Source: Vibrio methylphosphonaticus (GTDB lineage Bacteria; Pseudomonadota; Gammaproteobacteria; Enterobacterales; Vibrionaceae). From it: 64,000 nt of DNA. The translations under genes were made by a program, and so were the position numbers. Under the pieces are notes generated by a model. It saw only the letters and a program-made list of their open reading frames with translations. It made no database searches and was not told the origin of the DNA. Shown one piece after another: positions 1 through 7,932 of this stretch; within the stretch, counting starts at the first letter, position 1, and each line of letters starts with the position of its first letter. The stretch is from positions 353,965 through 417,964 of the forward strand of contig NZ_JAMKMS010000002.1 of assembly GCF_023634655.1 (NCBI RefSeq), read 5' to 3'.

Positions 1-498
1 ATAAATCGTAAAGGCTGCGGCAATAATCACTTTGGCGACGTTTAGATCAATATCAGCGATCCATGCGAGATACATCCCGCCACCAAGAATATGGGCACCT
101 AACCAACCAATAGAGGCGACAAAAATCAGCACACCAACCACATTTTTCACCACGCGATTAGCGCCAACGTAATACGCCAGTTCTTCACTCATGGTCATGA
201 AATTGAGTTTACGTACAGGAGCAAACCATAGAGCTAACAACAAAATGCCTAACGCACCACCAATGCCATACAAGGCACCAGCCCAACCGTTAGCATACCC
301 AAAGCCGACCGCGCCCATACTTGAGCCCGTTCCTACCATGGTGGCAACCGTGGTACCTAAAACAAGAAACAAAGGTAAGCCGCGGCCACCTAAAAGGAAG
401 TCTTCCCCAGACTTTTGATTACGTGATACAAACCACCCTAACCAAATAAGAAAACACACATATATTCCGAAACCAGTTAAAAAGAGTGTACTGTTCAT
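1..498 (-). CDS. Sodium:solute symporter family protein (partial, N-terminus)
   Basis: The first 166 codons of a membrane transporter run off the left edge of the window. The start ATG has GGAGA a few bases upstream. The translation begins MNSTLFLTGFGIYVCFLIWL and shows at least four hydrophobic segments. It has the early SSS (SLC5-like) pattern of an SGEDFLLGGRGLP loop followed by a glycine-rich helix (TTVATMVGTGSSMG). Members use a Na+ gradient to import small solutes such as amino acids. It lies upstream of, or separate from, ridA and D-aminoacylase on the same strand, so an amino-acid or N-acyl-amino-acid substrate is plausible; that is inference. The C-terminal two thirds are not in the window. 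Confidence 0.85.
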   Translation of the reverse strand, partial: MNSTLFLTGFGIYVCFLIWLGWFVSRNQKSGEDFLLGGRGLPLFLVLGTTVATMVGTGSSMGAVGFGYANGWAGALYGIGGALGILLLALWFAPVRKLNFMTMSEELAYYVGANRVVKNVVGVLIFVASIGWLGAHILGGGMYLAWIADIDLNVAKVIIAAAFTIY

Positions 499-687
499 TG
501 AACATCTCCAAATATAATTGTGGTGTGCATTAACCACTTATAGTTTTACGTTATTATCTTAAAGTAACATTTATTGATTGAATAATTTTAATTCAAAGTA
601 AATTTTTATTGTTATGTGAAGGGCATCATCATGCCCTTCCAATGCTACTTAATATACATCTATTAATATTATTAATGGGTGTAATAT

Positions 688-1080
688 TTAAGCACGATCT
701 GAACGATAGCAGGTAACATCGACTTCTACTTTCACATCAACGACTAAGTCGCACACCATGCAAATTCGAGCAGGAGGGTTCGCACCAAAAAACTCGCGGA
801 ATACTTTATTGAACGATTGGAAGTAACGAGAATCCGTCAGTACTACTTTTACATGCATCACGTCTTCAAGTCCGTAGCCCGCTTCTTCCATAATGTCGAC
901 ACAGTTTTGGATAGCAAGACGAGACTGATCAATGATGCCCCCTTCTACCACTTCACCATCAGTCATTGGTGTTTGACCCGAAACATAAAGAAAGCCGCCC
1001 GCTTCTGTTGCTCTCGCAAACGGAAGGTGCTGACCACCAGTACCCACACCACCTTCAATACCATAACGTTTAATAGTCAT
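688..1080 (-). CDS. RidA family protein (YjgF/YER057c/UK114)
   Basis: This 130-residue protein has the usual RidA size and signature: FLYVSGQTPM near residue 32, NCVDIMEEAGYGLEDV in the middle, and NPPARICMVCDL, whose arginine corresponds to the catalytic arginine of RidA. RidA enzymes hydrolyse reactive 2-aminoacrylate and other enamines or imines released by PLP enzymes. It follows the D-aminoacylase gene on the same strand by about 60 bases and is close to a PLP-dependent D-amino-acid enzyme, so clearing imines from D-serine or D-threonine breakdown is a sensible role. This is a cluster-specific paralogue rather than the housekeeping copy, judging by context only. Confidence 0.88.
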   Translation of the reverse strand: MTIKRYGIEGGVGTGGQHLPFARATEAGGFLYVSGQTPMTDGEVVEGGIIDQSRLAIQNCVDIMEEAGYGLEDVMHVKVVLTDSRYFQSFNKVFREFFGANPPARICMVCDLVVDVKVEVDVTCYRSDRA

Positions 1081-1119
1081 TTTAACTCCAAAGTTTATAC
1101 TTAATTATTTACTTACCTA

Positions 1120-1140
1120 AATATTGATTAAATCAATATT
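1120..1140. repeat. 21-nt perfect palindrome between D-aminoacylase and ridA
   Basis: Arms AATATTGATT and AATCAATATT flank a single central A. It covers the stop codon of the D-aminoacylase gene (minus strand) and sits 40 bases upstream of the ridA start. It is A+T-only apart from one G/C pair per arm and has no U tract, so an operator is more likely than a terminator. Confidence 0.6.
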
Positions 1141-2578
1141 ACTCTTTATGTCGAAAAATAAATCGACCAAACCTATTTTTTGTTACTTCTTTATTTCTAT
1201 AGCTAATGTTTCCGTTAACGAAAACATAATCAATTCCATCAGCGAGCGATATAGGGTCTTCAAATGTTGCTGTATCTTTAATTTTATTCTTATCAAAGAT
1301 TACCAAATCAGCAAACGCACCTTTTTCAATTATTCCACGCTGCTTCAAATTATATCGTTGTGCAGATAAGCCCGTCATTTTATGAACAGCTTCTTCAAGT
1401 GAGAATAATTGCCTATCGCGGCAATAATGACTCAGCACTTTAGGAAAGGTTCCCCATAACCTTGGATGGGGATGAGGGTCATTTGGCAAACCATCAGAAC
1501 CCACCATGGTCAAGCGGTACTTAAGGACACGCTCAACATCCGCTTCATCCATACAATGATAAACTGCCCCTGCCGGTTGCAACGCTTTTGCCGCTTCAAG
1601 TAATGGTAAGTTCATTTGGTTTGCGATTTCTTTCAACATTTTCCCAGCAAACTCAGGTAACGATTCAGACCACGTGATGAAAATATCAATGTCATCTGTC
1701 ACTTGTTTAAGATCAAGTGTGGAAGAGCTGGCTGAGTATGGGTAACAGTCGCAGGAAACGTCCTGATTTTTAACGGTTTCTTCCATCAACTCTAAGACCT
1801 CAACGGTTCGACCCCAGTTTCCAGCCCCTGCGCACTTCAAATGAGAGATGACAACAGGTACTTTGGCATGTTTTCCTGTTTCAAAGGCTTCTTCCATCGC
1901 CTCTAAGATCGCTTCGAACTCTGTTCTCATATGTGTGGTATAAATACCACCATGATCCGCTAGCACCTCTGCTAAGCTCATGACTTCCTCAGCCGTGGCT
2001 TGTTTGGCGCTGGCGTAAGCTAAACCAGAACTTAAACCTAGTGCGCCTTGCTCTAGGGCTTGCGAAAGTGTTGCTTTCATTGATAACAACTCGCTTTCAC
2101 TTGCCTCACGCAGCAATTCATCCATGACATTATTTCGTAGCGTTGTATGACCCACAAGCGCAGCAACATTTACAGCAGGTTGTGCTGTCATCACAGCATC
2201 GGCGTAGTGCGCAAACGTCGGATACTTAAAATCCTTTTGTTGACCCAATAAATTCATCGGATCGGGTGGAGCATTGGCGAGAGTTGCAGGTGATGCGCTA
2301 ATGCCACAATTTCCTACAATCACAGTCGTCACACCCTGACTAATTTTAGGCAGACACTCAGGGTAACGAATCACATTCGTGTCATCATGAGTATGAACGT
2401 CGATAAAACCGGGGCTGAGTACTTTTCCCTGGCCATCAATGACATGCTTAGCTAGCCCTGCATCCATTGGGGCAATTTCAGCAATTCGATCACCAACAAT
2501 TGCCACGTCCGAAAAATACGCTTTCGAGCTCATTCCATCGACAATTTCTACGTTTTTTATAATGATGTCGAACAACAT
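1139..2578 (-). CDS. D-aminoacylase (N-acyl-D-amino-acid deacylase)
   Basis: This amidohydrolase-superfamily enzyme hydrolyses N-acyl-D-amino acids to the free D-amino acid in the cytoplasm. Visible signatures are the N-terminal beta-sandwich start MLFDIIIKNVEIVDG, the metal site GFIDVHTHDD (His-x-His near residue 62), VIVGNCGIS with the family's metal-binding cysteine, ALVGHTTLR, GIYTTHMRTE, VVISHLKCAG and MVGSDGLPND with the catalytic aspartate. An upstream in-frame ATG at 2602 exists, but AGAGAG lies six bases before the ATG at 2578, which also gives the usual family N-terminus. It ends about 60 bases before ridA and is divergent from the D-threonine-aldolase-like gene, so one D-amino-acid catabolic locus is likely. 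Confidence 0.92.
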   Translation of the reverse strand: MLFDIIIKNVEIVDGMSSKAYFSDVAIVGDRIAEIAPMDAGLAKHVIDGQGKVLSPGFIDVHTHDDTNVIRYPECLPKISQGVTTVIVGNCGISASPATLANAPPDPMNLLGQQKDFKYPTFAHYADAVMTAQPAVNVAALVGHTTLRNNVMDELLREASESELLSMKATLSQALEQGALGLSSGLAYASAKQATAEEVMSLAEVLADHGGIYTTHMRTEFEAILEAMEEAFETGKHAKVPVVISHLKCAGAGNWGRTVEVLELMEETVKNQDVSCDCYPYSASSSTLDLKQVTDDIDIFITWSESLPEFAGKMLKEIANQMNLPLLEAAKALQPAGAVYHCMDEADVERVLKYRLTMVGSDGLPNDPHPHPRLWGTFPKVLSHYCRDRQLFSLEEAVHKMTGLSAQRYNLKQRGIIEKGAFADLVIFDKNKIKDTATFEDPISLADGIDYVFVNGNISYRNKEVTKNRFGRFIFRHKE

Positions 2579-2614
2579 AGTCATCTCTCTTTTTCCATTC
2601 ATTTCACGACGCCT

Positions 2615-2690
2615 ATGTTAGAAACTATCCTTGAACATTTCAGTGACCAAACACACATTTATTAATTGAAAGTTTGATAGTTTCTAACAT
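2615..2690. promoter_or_regulatory. Divergent promoter region with a 15-bp perfect inverted repeat
   Basis: ATGTTAGAAACTATC (2615-2629) is repeated exactly, inverted, as GATAGTTTCTAACAT (2676-2690), with arm centres 61 bases apart. A partial third copy ending TCTAACAT lies at 2741-2753, closer to the rightward gene. The elements lie between the divergent D-aminoacylase and D-threonine-aldolase-like genes. Two distant half-sites facing each other suit a dimeric or tetrameric repressor; the RpiR-family gene at 4041 is the obvious candidate by position. That assignment is inference. Confidence 0.6.
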
Positions 2691-2776
2691 TACACTTAAT
2701 ATATCACCACTCAAACCATTAAAAACAACAACTTAAGTTAAGTTATCTAACATTTTAAATCTGGGGGAATATTATT

Positions 2777-4030
2777 ATGAGTGATAGAAACAATCATGGC
2801 GCAATGGATTTATTATCCATTAGAGGAATGAAAGGACTGCCCGTTGCGGCTCACCACGAGCATCGCTACCAAGTGACTAACGAAGATATTAGCTTGCCCG
2901 TTGCCGTCATCAATAAACGAGCGTTAGAACACAACATGGACTGGATGCAACAATTTGCGCTTCATCACAACGTAAAACTGTGTCCGCATGGTAAAACCAC
3001 CATGACACCCGCCTTTTTTCAACAGCAAAAGGCAAAAGGGGCTTGGGGAATTACCGTCGCGACCCCGCCACAAGCAGAAATCGCTGCTCACAGTGGTATA
3101 ACCAACATTATTATGGCGAACCAATTGGTCGGTAAAACCAATATGGCAATGATTTCCCGCATGCTTGAAGAGACAGATAGCCAATTTATATGCTGTGTGG
3201 ACTCTCAAAAGAATGTGGAACATCTCAATACTTTCTTTGCAAAAAAAGACCAAACCATTAACGTCCTCATTGAGCTAGGTGTGGAAGGCGGACGATGTGG
3301 CGTAAGACACCACGATGATGTCCTAGCGTTAGCGCAGTACATTGAAGCGACATCCAACGTCACACTCGTTGGTATTGAAGTCTATGAAGGTGTTATTCAT
3401 GGCGGAGATGAAGAGCAACGGGTTCGAGACCTATTAACCTCGACTATCCAGCTAGGTCGACAGCTGCTCAATGATAAACTGCTACCACCCCAGCCAATTC
3501 TTACCGGCGCAGGATCTGCATGGTATGACGTCGTTGCTGAAACGCTTGCAAACCTCGATGACTTTGAAGCGATTATTCGTCCTGGTTGCTATGTTATCCA
3601 CGACACGGGAATTTATCTGGAAGCACAAGAAAAAGTCATGGCTCGAGCGAAAAAAAATCAAGGCTTTGCCTGTGATCTTGGTGGCGACCTCACCTCTTCT
3701 CTGGAGGTCTGGGCTTACGTTATTTCAAGACCGGAACCCAATAAAGCAGTGGTTGGACTGGGCAAACGTGATGTTGCCTTTGATGCAGGATTACCTACCG
3801 CGGAGCGTCTCTATCGGGACGGAAAAGCGGTGCCGATAAATGATATCACCACCACCAATGTCATGGATCAGCATACATTTTTAGCGATTCCAACTGACTC
3901 AGACATCCAAGTTGGTGATATGATTGCGTTTTCAACTTCACATCCATGCCTAACGTTTGACAAGTGGCGCTATATTGCCATCAGCGATGATGATCATGTT
4001 GTTGAACAATGGGTTGAAACGGCTTTCTAA
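2777..4030 (+). CDS. DSD1-family PLP enzyme (D-threonine aldolase / D-serine dehydratase-like)
   Basis: This is a 417-residue fold-type III PLP enzyme (alanine-racemase-like N-domain) of the D-threonine aldolase/DSD1 group. The PLP lysine is K73 in CPHGKTTM. Other visible elements are VLIELGVEGGRCGVR, GIEVYEGVIHG, LTGAGSAWYDVV and the C-terminal metal site STSHPCLTFDKW with the His and Cys expected of the zinc-dependent group. Members cleave D-threonine or dehydrate D-serine; the exact substrate cannot be read from sequence. It starts the rightward operon with the RpiR regulator 10 bases downstream, and GGGGGA precedes its ATG. Together with D-aminoacylase and RidA it suggests a route from N-acyl-D-amino acids to keto acids or aldehydes plus glycine. 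Confidence 0.88.
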   Translation: MSDRNNHGAMDLLSIRGMKGLPVAAHHEHRYQVTNEDISLPVAVINKRALEHNMDWMQQFALHHNVKLCPHGKTTMTPAFFQQQKAKGAWGITVATPPQAEIAAHSGITNIIMANQLVGKTNMAMISRMLEETDSQFICCVDSQKNVEHLNTFFAKKDQTINVLIELGVEGGRCGVRHHDDVLALAQYIEATSNVTLVGIEVYEGVIHGGDEEQRVRDLLTSTIQLGRQLLNDKLLPPQPILTGAGSAWYDVVAETLANLDDFEAIIRPGCYVIHDTGIYLEAQEKVMARAKKNQGFACDLGGDLTSSLEVWAYVISRPEPNKAVVGLGKRDVAFDAGLPTAERLYRDGKAVPINDITTTNVMDQHTFLAIPTDSDIQVGDMIAFSTSHPCLTFDKWRYIAISDDDHVVEQWVETAF

Positions 4031-4040
4031 GGAATAAAAA

Positions 4041-4904
4041 GTGAGTGTAGACGTCGATATTATTTCGCAAATTACGGAGCGCTACAGCGCGCTTCGTGAT
4101 GCAGAAAAAAAAGTAGCCGATTTAGTGATGGATGATGTTAGTAGCGCGGCTAACGCCAGTATCACTGAGCTAGCTCAACAGGCGAATGTCAGTGAGGCGA
4201 CCATTACTCGCTTTGCGAAAGCGGTGGGATGCATCAATGTACGGGATCTCAAGATTAAGCTTGCTCAATCTCTCGCCGTTGGCCAACGGTTCATTATTGA
4301 GCCACCTGACAATACCAGCCATCAAGGCATCTATGAATCCATAAAACAAGCGCTCGACATCAATAGAGCGCTCATCAACGAACAAGATATTGCACAAGCT
4401 GTTGCTATGCTTCACTCAGCAAGGCAAGTCATTGCGATCGGTGTGGGTGGTGGTTCCACCATTACCTCGCAAGAGCTGCAGCACCGTCTCTTTCGCTTAG
4501 GCTACCCAGTTGTTGCCTATAATGATGGTCTACTGACTCGCATGGTCGCAGCTACCGCCGATCCCAACGATGTCATGGTGTTAATTTCAGCGACAGGGCA
4601 TACGCCGCAGGTCATTGAATCCGCTATCATCGCAAAAGAGTACGGTGTTAAATTGATCGCGATTACGCCAGCTGATTCTCCATTGGCGAACACCTGCGAT
4701 ATCGTACTGCCCATCATCCACCAAGAAACGGATTTTATTTATAAGCCATCCGCTTCTCGTTATGCCATGTTGGCATTGGTCGACGTACTTTCTATGGAGT
4801 TAGCGGTGAATCATAAGCGCCGCTCTCGAGATCGCCTACGAAGGCTTAAACTGGCTCTTGATTCGCATCGAACAGGCAGTGATCGCCAACCTCTAGGTGA
4901 CTAG
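4041..4904 (+). CDS. MurR/RpiR family transcriptional regulator
   Basis: The 287-residue protein has an N-terminal RpiR helix-turn-helix (residues 1-77, with ITELAQQANVSEATITRFAKAVG) and a C-terminal SIS sugar/phosphosugar-type sensor domain (about 125-260, with AIGVGGGSTITSQELQHRLFRLG and VLISATGHTPQVIESA). The start is GTG, with AAGGA upstream. It is co-transcribed with the PLP enzyme 10 bases upstream. RpiR proteins usually bind inverted repeats near their own operons, so the 2615-2690 repeat is the likely target. The ligand is unknown; a D-amino-acid or acylated derivative is inferred from the neighbours. Confidence 0.9.
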   Translation: MSVDVDIISQITERYSALRDAEKKVADLVMDDVSSAANASITELAQQANVSEATITRFAKAVGCINVRDLKIKLAQSLAVGQRFIIEPPDNTSHQGIYESIKQALDINRALINEQDIAQAVAMLHSARQVIAIGVGGGSTITSQELQHRLFRLGYPVVAYNDGLLTRMVAATADPNDVMVLISATGHTPQVIESAIIAKEYGVKLIAITPADSPLANTCDIVLPIIHQETDFIYKPSASRYAMLALVDVLSMELAVNHKRRSRDRLRRLKLALDSHRTGSDRQPLGD

Positions 4905-4980
4905 CTGAATTGATAGGCTCATGACTAGGACGCCCGCCATGAATATCAGGTTTACGTCCCGCAATGGTTTAATGGTTTCT

Positions 4981-5006
4981 AAAGCTGCATTCGTGCAGCT
5001 TTTTTA
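4981..5006 (+). terminator. Rho-independent terminator after the RpiR gene
   Basis: The stem AAAGCTGCA / TGCAGCTTT with loop TTCG is followed by TTTTATT. It ends the D-amino-acid operon. Confidence 0.85.
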
Positions 5007-5150
5007 TTGTTCTTTCGGTTTTTTACGCGACCACATAGATCGACACTTCGCTTGTCACTGTATAAATGCGAGTAATACTCACTTGTTCATCTTTGATTCA
5101 GAATCAAAACGGTATACTAACCCCCTACTCGCTTTTTATCAGAGGTTACT

Positions 5151-5369
5151 ATGAAAAACTTACTTATCACCATTAGCGCGTTGATCATTGGTTTCTTTGC
5201 GATGATATTCAGTTTGCTCATGGCAATCCCACTGGCCATCGCCGCATTTATCACTGGCAACCGTATTAAAAAGCAAATGGAGCAGCAATTAAATAGCCAA
5301 CAATTCCGCCAAGACGCCGACTCTGGAGCGACTATTGAAGGTGAATATGAAAACGTCTCAACCAAATAG
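5151..5369 (+). CDS. Small single- or double-pass membrane protein, unknown function
   Basis: This is a 72-residue protein that I do not recognise. Residues 1-36 (starting MKNLLITISALIIGFFAMIF) are strongly hydrophobic, with a proline break near residue 27. The rest is polar: a basic stretch (NRIKKQMEQQL) and then an acidic tail (ADSGATIEGEYENVSTK). GAGG lies before the ATG. The next small gene starts inside its 3' end, which suggests translational coupling. The hydrophobic head and charged tail fit an inner-membrane protein with a cytoplasmic tail. No function can be inferred. Confidence 0.72.
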   Translation: MKNLLITISALIIGFFAMIFSLLMAIPLAIAAFITGNRIKKQMEQQLNSQQFRQDADSGATIEGEYENVSTK

Positions 5370-5550
5370 CCGACTGCGGCGATTAAAGACTAGGCATAAC
5401 CGAAAAGTGGTTGCCTTTGTCTTTTATCTGGCAGTGTTTGTAAGCGCTGGTGTTATGGGATGTGACAGCCTTACTCTGCGTAGTTTCAATAATCCAACCG
5501 CTCAGAGTCCAATCGTACCTTCAACCCCACCGTCAAATGAATTGGCGTAA
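5347..5550 (+). CDS. Small putative lipoprotein or membrane protein, overlaps the preceding gene
   Basis: The 67-residue frame begins MKTSQPNSRLRRLKTRHNRK, has a hydrophobic helix (VVAFVFYLAVFVSAGVMGC), and then a polar, proline-rich tail. The sequence VMGC at the helix end resembles a lipobox, which would make it a lipoprotein with a long basic n-region. Alternatively it is a single-pass inner-membrane protein. AAGGTGA lies just before the chosen ATG, inside the upstream gene, and the two frames overlap by 23 bases. I recognise no homologue. The ribosome site, the overlap and the coherent protein architecture argue that it is real. Confidence 0.55.
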   Translation: MKTSQPNSRLRRLKTRHNRKVVAFVFYLAVFVSAGVMGCDSLTLRSFNNPTAQSPIVPSTPPSNELA

Positions 5551-5965
5551 CGGCATTGCGTCCTGTTACCCTATTTAGAGGCGATTCCTGCTTCGAATAT
5601 GCTGCAAGATACTTCTGGCGATATTCGCTACGGTATTTTTAGTTGACGAGCATTGCTCACGTATTATTCAATTCGATTCCCTGCCGTTACCACACTCATT
5701 GAATGGCTTTTTGCTCATTACCTTGATTTCCCAAGAACAACGGTCCCAAAAGTGTAGATAATTCGCGACGAGCCTCTAGGACTCTAGGAGAACGGCTATG
5801 TTACTCACAGTACATGAGCGATTGGGGGAGCGAAAAGTAACGATTTGTCACTAATCGCGCTTTTTCGTTTCATATTTTTTCTCCACTCCCCTACAATGTG
5901 CCCCATCCTAATCCCAGGTTATTGTCCTGTTGTATTAATGTTATTTAGTAAATTGGTTAATCAAA
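5551..5965. other. Intergenic stretch with a terminator-like hairpin
   Basis: There is no credible gene in this 415-base gap. An imperfect stem of about 14 pairs lies near 5829-5870 (AGCGAAAAG...CGATT against AATCG...CTTTTTCGTT), followed by T-rich sequence, and probably terminates the small membrane genes. The rest shows nothing I recognise. The promoter of the YejM-like gene must lie at the right end. Confidence 0.5.
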
Positions 5966-7807
5966 ATGTTTAAACTTTTTAAAACGCGATTAAGTGCTTA
6001 TTACGAGTTCCTTATTCTCAACGCGTTGCTCGCAACCCTGATTGGCGTTCGCTACTTCTTGTATTTTCCAGAGTTGCCATTTGATGGCATTCAAGCCACA
6101 TTTGCCGCAACCAGTCTTTTTAGCCATATGAGTCTGCTCGCGTTAGTATTTTGGTTACTTGGGTTGGTGCTTTGCGTCCTCCCCCTAAAAATTAAACGAC
6201 CCATTCTTGCCCTAACGGCTACTTTAGGTCTCACATTTCTGTTCGTCGATACCATGGTATTTGGTTTCTACCGATTCCACCTAAATTACCCCGTACTATC
6301 CATGGTGATGTCAGGGCAAATTGTAGAATTCCCGCTATCCGCATGGGCAATGCTTGTTGCTGGGCTTGGCGCGGTATTTGCGCTGCAATGGTGGGCGCTA
6401 GGTCGTATGGAAAGCCACTCTTTTGGTTTCACTAAATCACTGCGTAAGATCTTCTTCCCACTGTTTTTAGTGACGACATTAGCCAGTCATGGCATTCACA
6501 TTTGGGCGTCGGCTAAAACCTATCAACCGGTGACATTTGTAAACCAATATCTTCCTTTGTTTTATCCAACCATTGCCAACTCTCTCCTCATGAAACATGG
6601 TTGGCTAGACCGTGAAGAACTTGAAAAAAGCCAAGCTCAAACACCGAAAGTCCAAGGTGGACTCAACTATCCAATAAACCCATTGGTGGGCGCAGCGCCA
6701 GCTCAACCAAAAAACATCATGCTCATCCTGATTGACTCATGGCGACCAGACACCGTAACACCGCAATATATGCCAACCGTTTATGAGATGTCTCAGGAAG
6801 GCGTGTCTTTTGATAGACACTACTCATCAGGTAATGCCACTCGAATGGGAACATTCGGTTTGTTCTACGGATTGCCGGGTCCATACTGGCACCCGATGCT
6901 CGCGAACCAACGTCCAACCGTTTTGATGGATAGATTACAACAACTTGACTATCAAATTGGTGTGTTTACTTCTGCGCATCTTGAATCACCAGAGTTCAAC
7001 CGTACCATTTTTGCAAACATCCCTAACTTGCGACTTCGTGGTAAAGCAAAAGGTGATGCGTCAGCGAGAGACATTGAGCTAGTTGAAGATTGGAAAACGT
7101 GGTATGACAACCGTACCGACAAACCTGCCTTTTCATTTATGTTCTTTGATGCACCACACGGCTTTGTTTTCCCGAAAGACTACGAGCCAAGATTTGAGCC
7201 AATGTCTGGGCCCAATAACCCGTTTGTTCGCAGTAATGATTCGGATCCAGAGCCCATATTCAATCGTTATCGCACCAGTACACACTTTGTTGATAGTAAA
7301 ATTAAAGAAGTGGTTGAAAAACTCAAAGCGGATGGCACGTACGACGATACTTTAATCATTGTCACCGGTGACCATGGCGAAGAGCTTAACGACAACGGAC
7401 AAAATTTCTGGGGTCACAACGGTAACTTTACTGAAGCTCAAATCAAAGTGCCGTTTATCATGCTCGGTGCTGGTATAGACAAAGCAAGCAATCAGTGGCC
7501 AGCAGGTATGATGACCACCCACTTTGATTTTGTCCCAACGCTGATGAAGAACTACTTAGGCGTGACTAATGACCTAAAAGACTACACCATAGGTGAAGAT
7601 CTATTAGGCGAAGCGATTGATCGACCATTTACCATTGTTGCTGACTATGGTGACTATTCGGTTGTGTCACAAGATAAAATCTTCTCTTTGAAGGGCAACG
7701 GACTATACGAAGTCAGAGACGGCAGTAACCGACTCCTACCAAAACAAGAGATTGATCGTGAACGTATGCAATATGCGTTAGAAGTGCTGACTCGATACAC
7801 AAAATAG
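5966..7807 (+). CDS. DUF3413 inner-membrane sulfatase-fold protein (YejM/PbgA/LapC-like)
   Basis: The 613-residue protein has five hydrophobic segments in the first 200 residues (DUF3413 domain). A periplasmic linker and an alkaline-phosphatase/sulfatase-fold domain follow from about residue 250 (NIMLILIDSWRPDTVTP, SSGNATRMGTFGLFYGLPG, LIIVTGDHGEELNDNG, FWGHNGNFTEAQIKVPFI). E. coli YejM senses periplasmic LPS and controls LpxC proteolysis through LapB. This protein has that architecture and near-normal length. Vibrios can carry more than one such gene, so I cannot say it is the orthologue rather than a paralogue. It stands alone, bounded by hairpins on both sides. The residues around GNATRMG keep the Thr expected at the sulfatase nucleophile position. 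Confidence 0.88.
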   Translation: MFKLFKTRLSAYYEFLILNALLATLIGVRYFLYFPELPFDGIQATFAATSLFSHMSLLALVFWLLGLVLCVLPLKIKRPILALTATLGLTFLFVDTMVFGFYRFHLNYPVLSMVMSGQIVEFPLSAWAMLVAGLGAVFALQWWALGRMESHSFGFTKSLRKIFFPLFLVTTLASHGIHIWASAKTYQPVTFVNQYLPLFYPTIANSLLMKHGWLDREELEKSQAQTPKVQGGLNYPINPLVGAAPAQPKNIMLILIDSWRPDTVTPQYMPTVYEMSQEGVSFDRHYSSGNATRMGTFGLFYGLPGPYWHPMLANQRPTVLMDRLQQLDYQIGVFTSAHLESPEFNRTIFANIPNLRLRGKAKGDASARDIELVEDWKTWYDNRTDKPAFSFMFFDAPHGFVFPKDYEPRFEPMSGPNNPFVRSNDSDPEPIFNRYRTSTHFVDSKIKEVVEKLKADGTYDDTLIIVTGDHGEELNDNGQNFWGHNGNFTEAQIKVPFIMLGAGIDKASNQWPAGMMTTHFDFVPTLMKNYLGVTNDLKDYTIGEDLLGEAIDRPFTIVADYGDYSVVSQDKIFSLKGNGLYEVRDGSNRLLPKQEIDRERMQYALEVLTRYTK

Positions 7808-7835
7808 CCGGATAACTCGTTTAATTGCACCGATT

Positions 7836-7869
7836 AAAAAGGGAAGAAGCATGCGCTTCTTCCCTTTTT
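7836..7869. terminator. Bidirectional terminator between the YejM-like and amylase genes
   Basis: The stem GGGAAGAAGC / GCTTCTTCCC, extended by A5/T5, has loop ATGC. Convergent genes end on either side, so it can serve both. Confidence 0.88.
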
Positions 7870-7932
7870 CATTCAACTGTTAATCTAAAGACTAAGCTGT
7901 TATCGCTACAATTAAGCGCTACCTATTACGCG

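Noticed and set aside
4921..5154. 77-codon frame across the terminator after the RpiR gene
   Set aside because: It runs through a Rho-independent terminator and has no ribosome site.
5551..5828. Remnant of a degraded gene in the 5.5-5.8 kb gap
   Set aside because: Short open stretches in several frames show no recognisable protein similarity.
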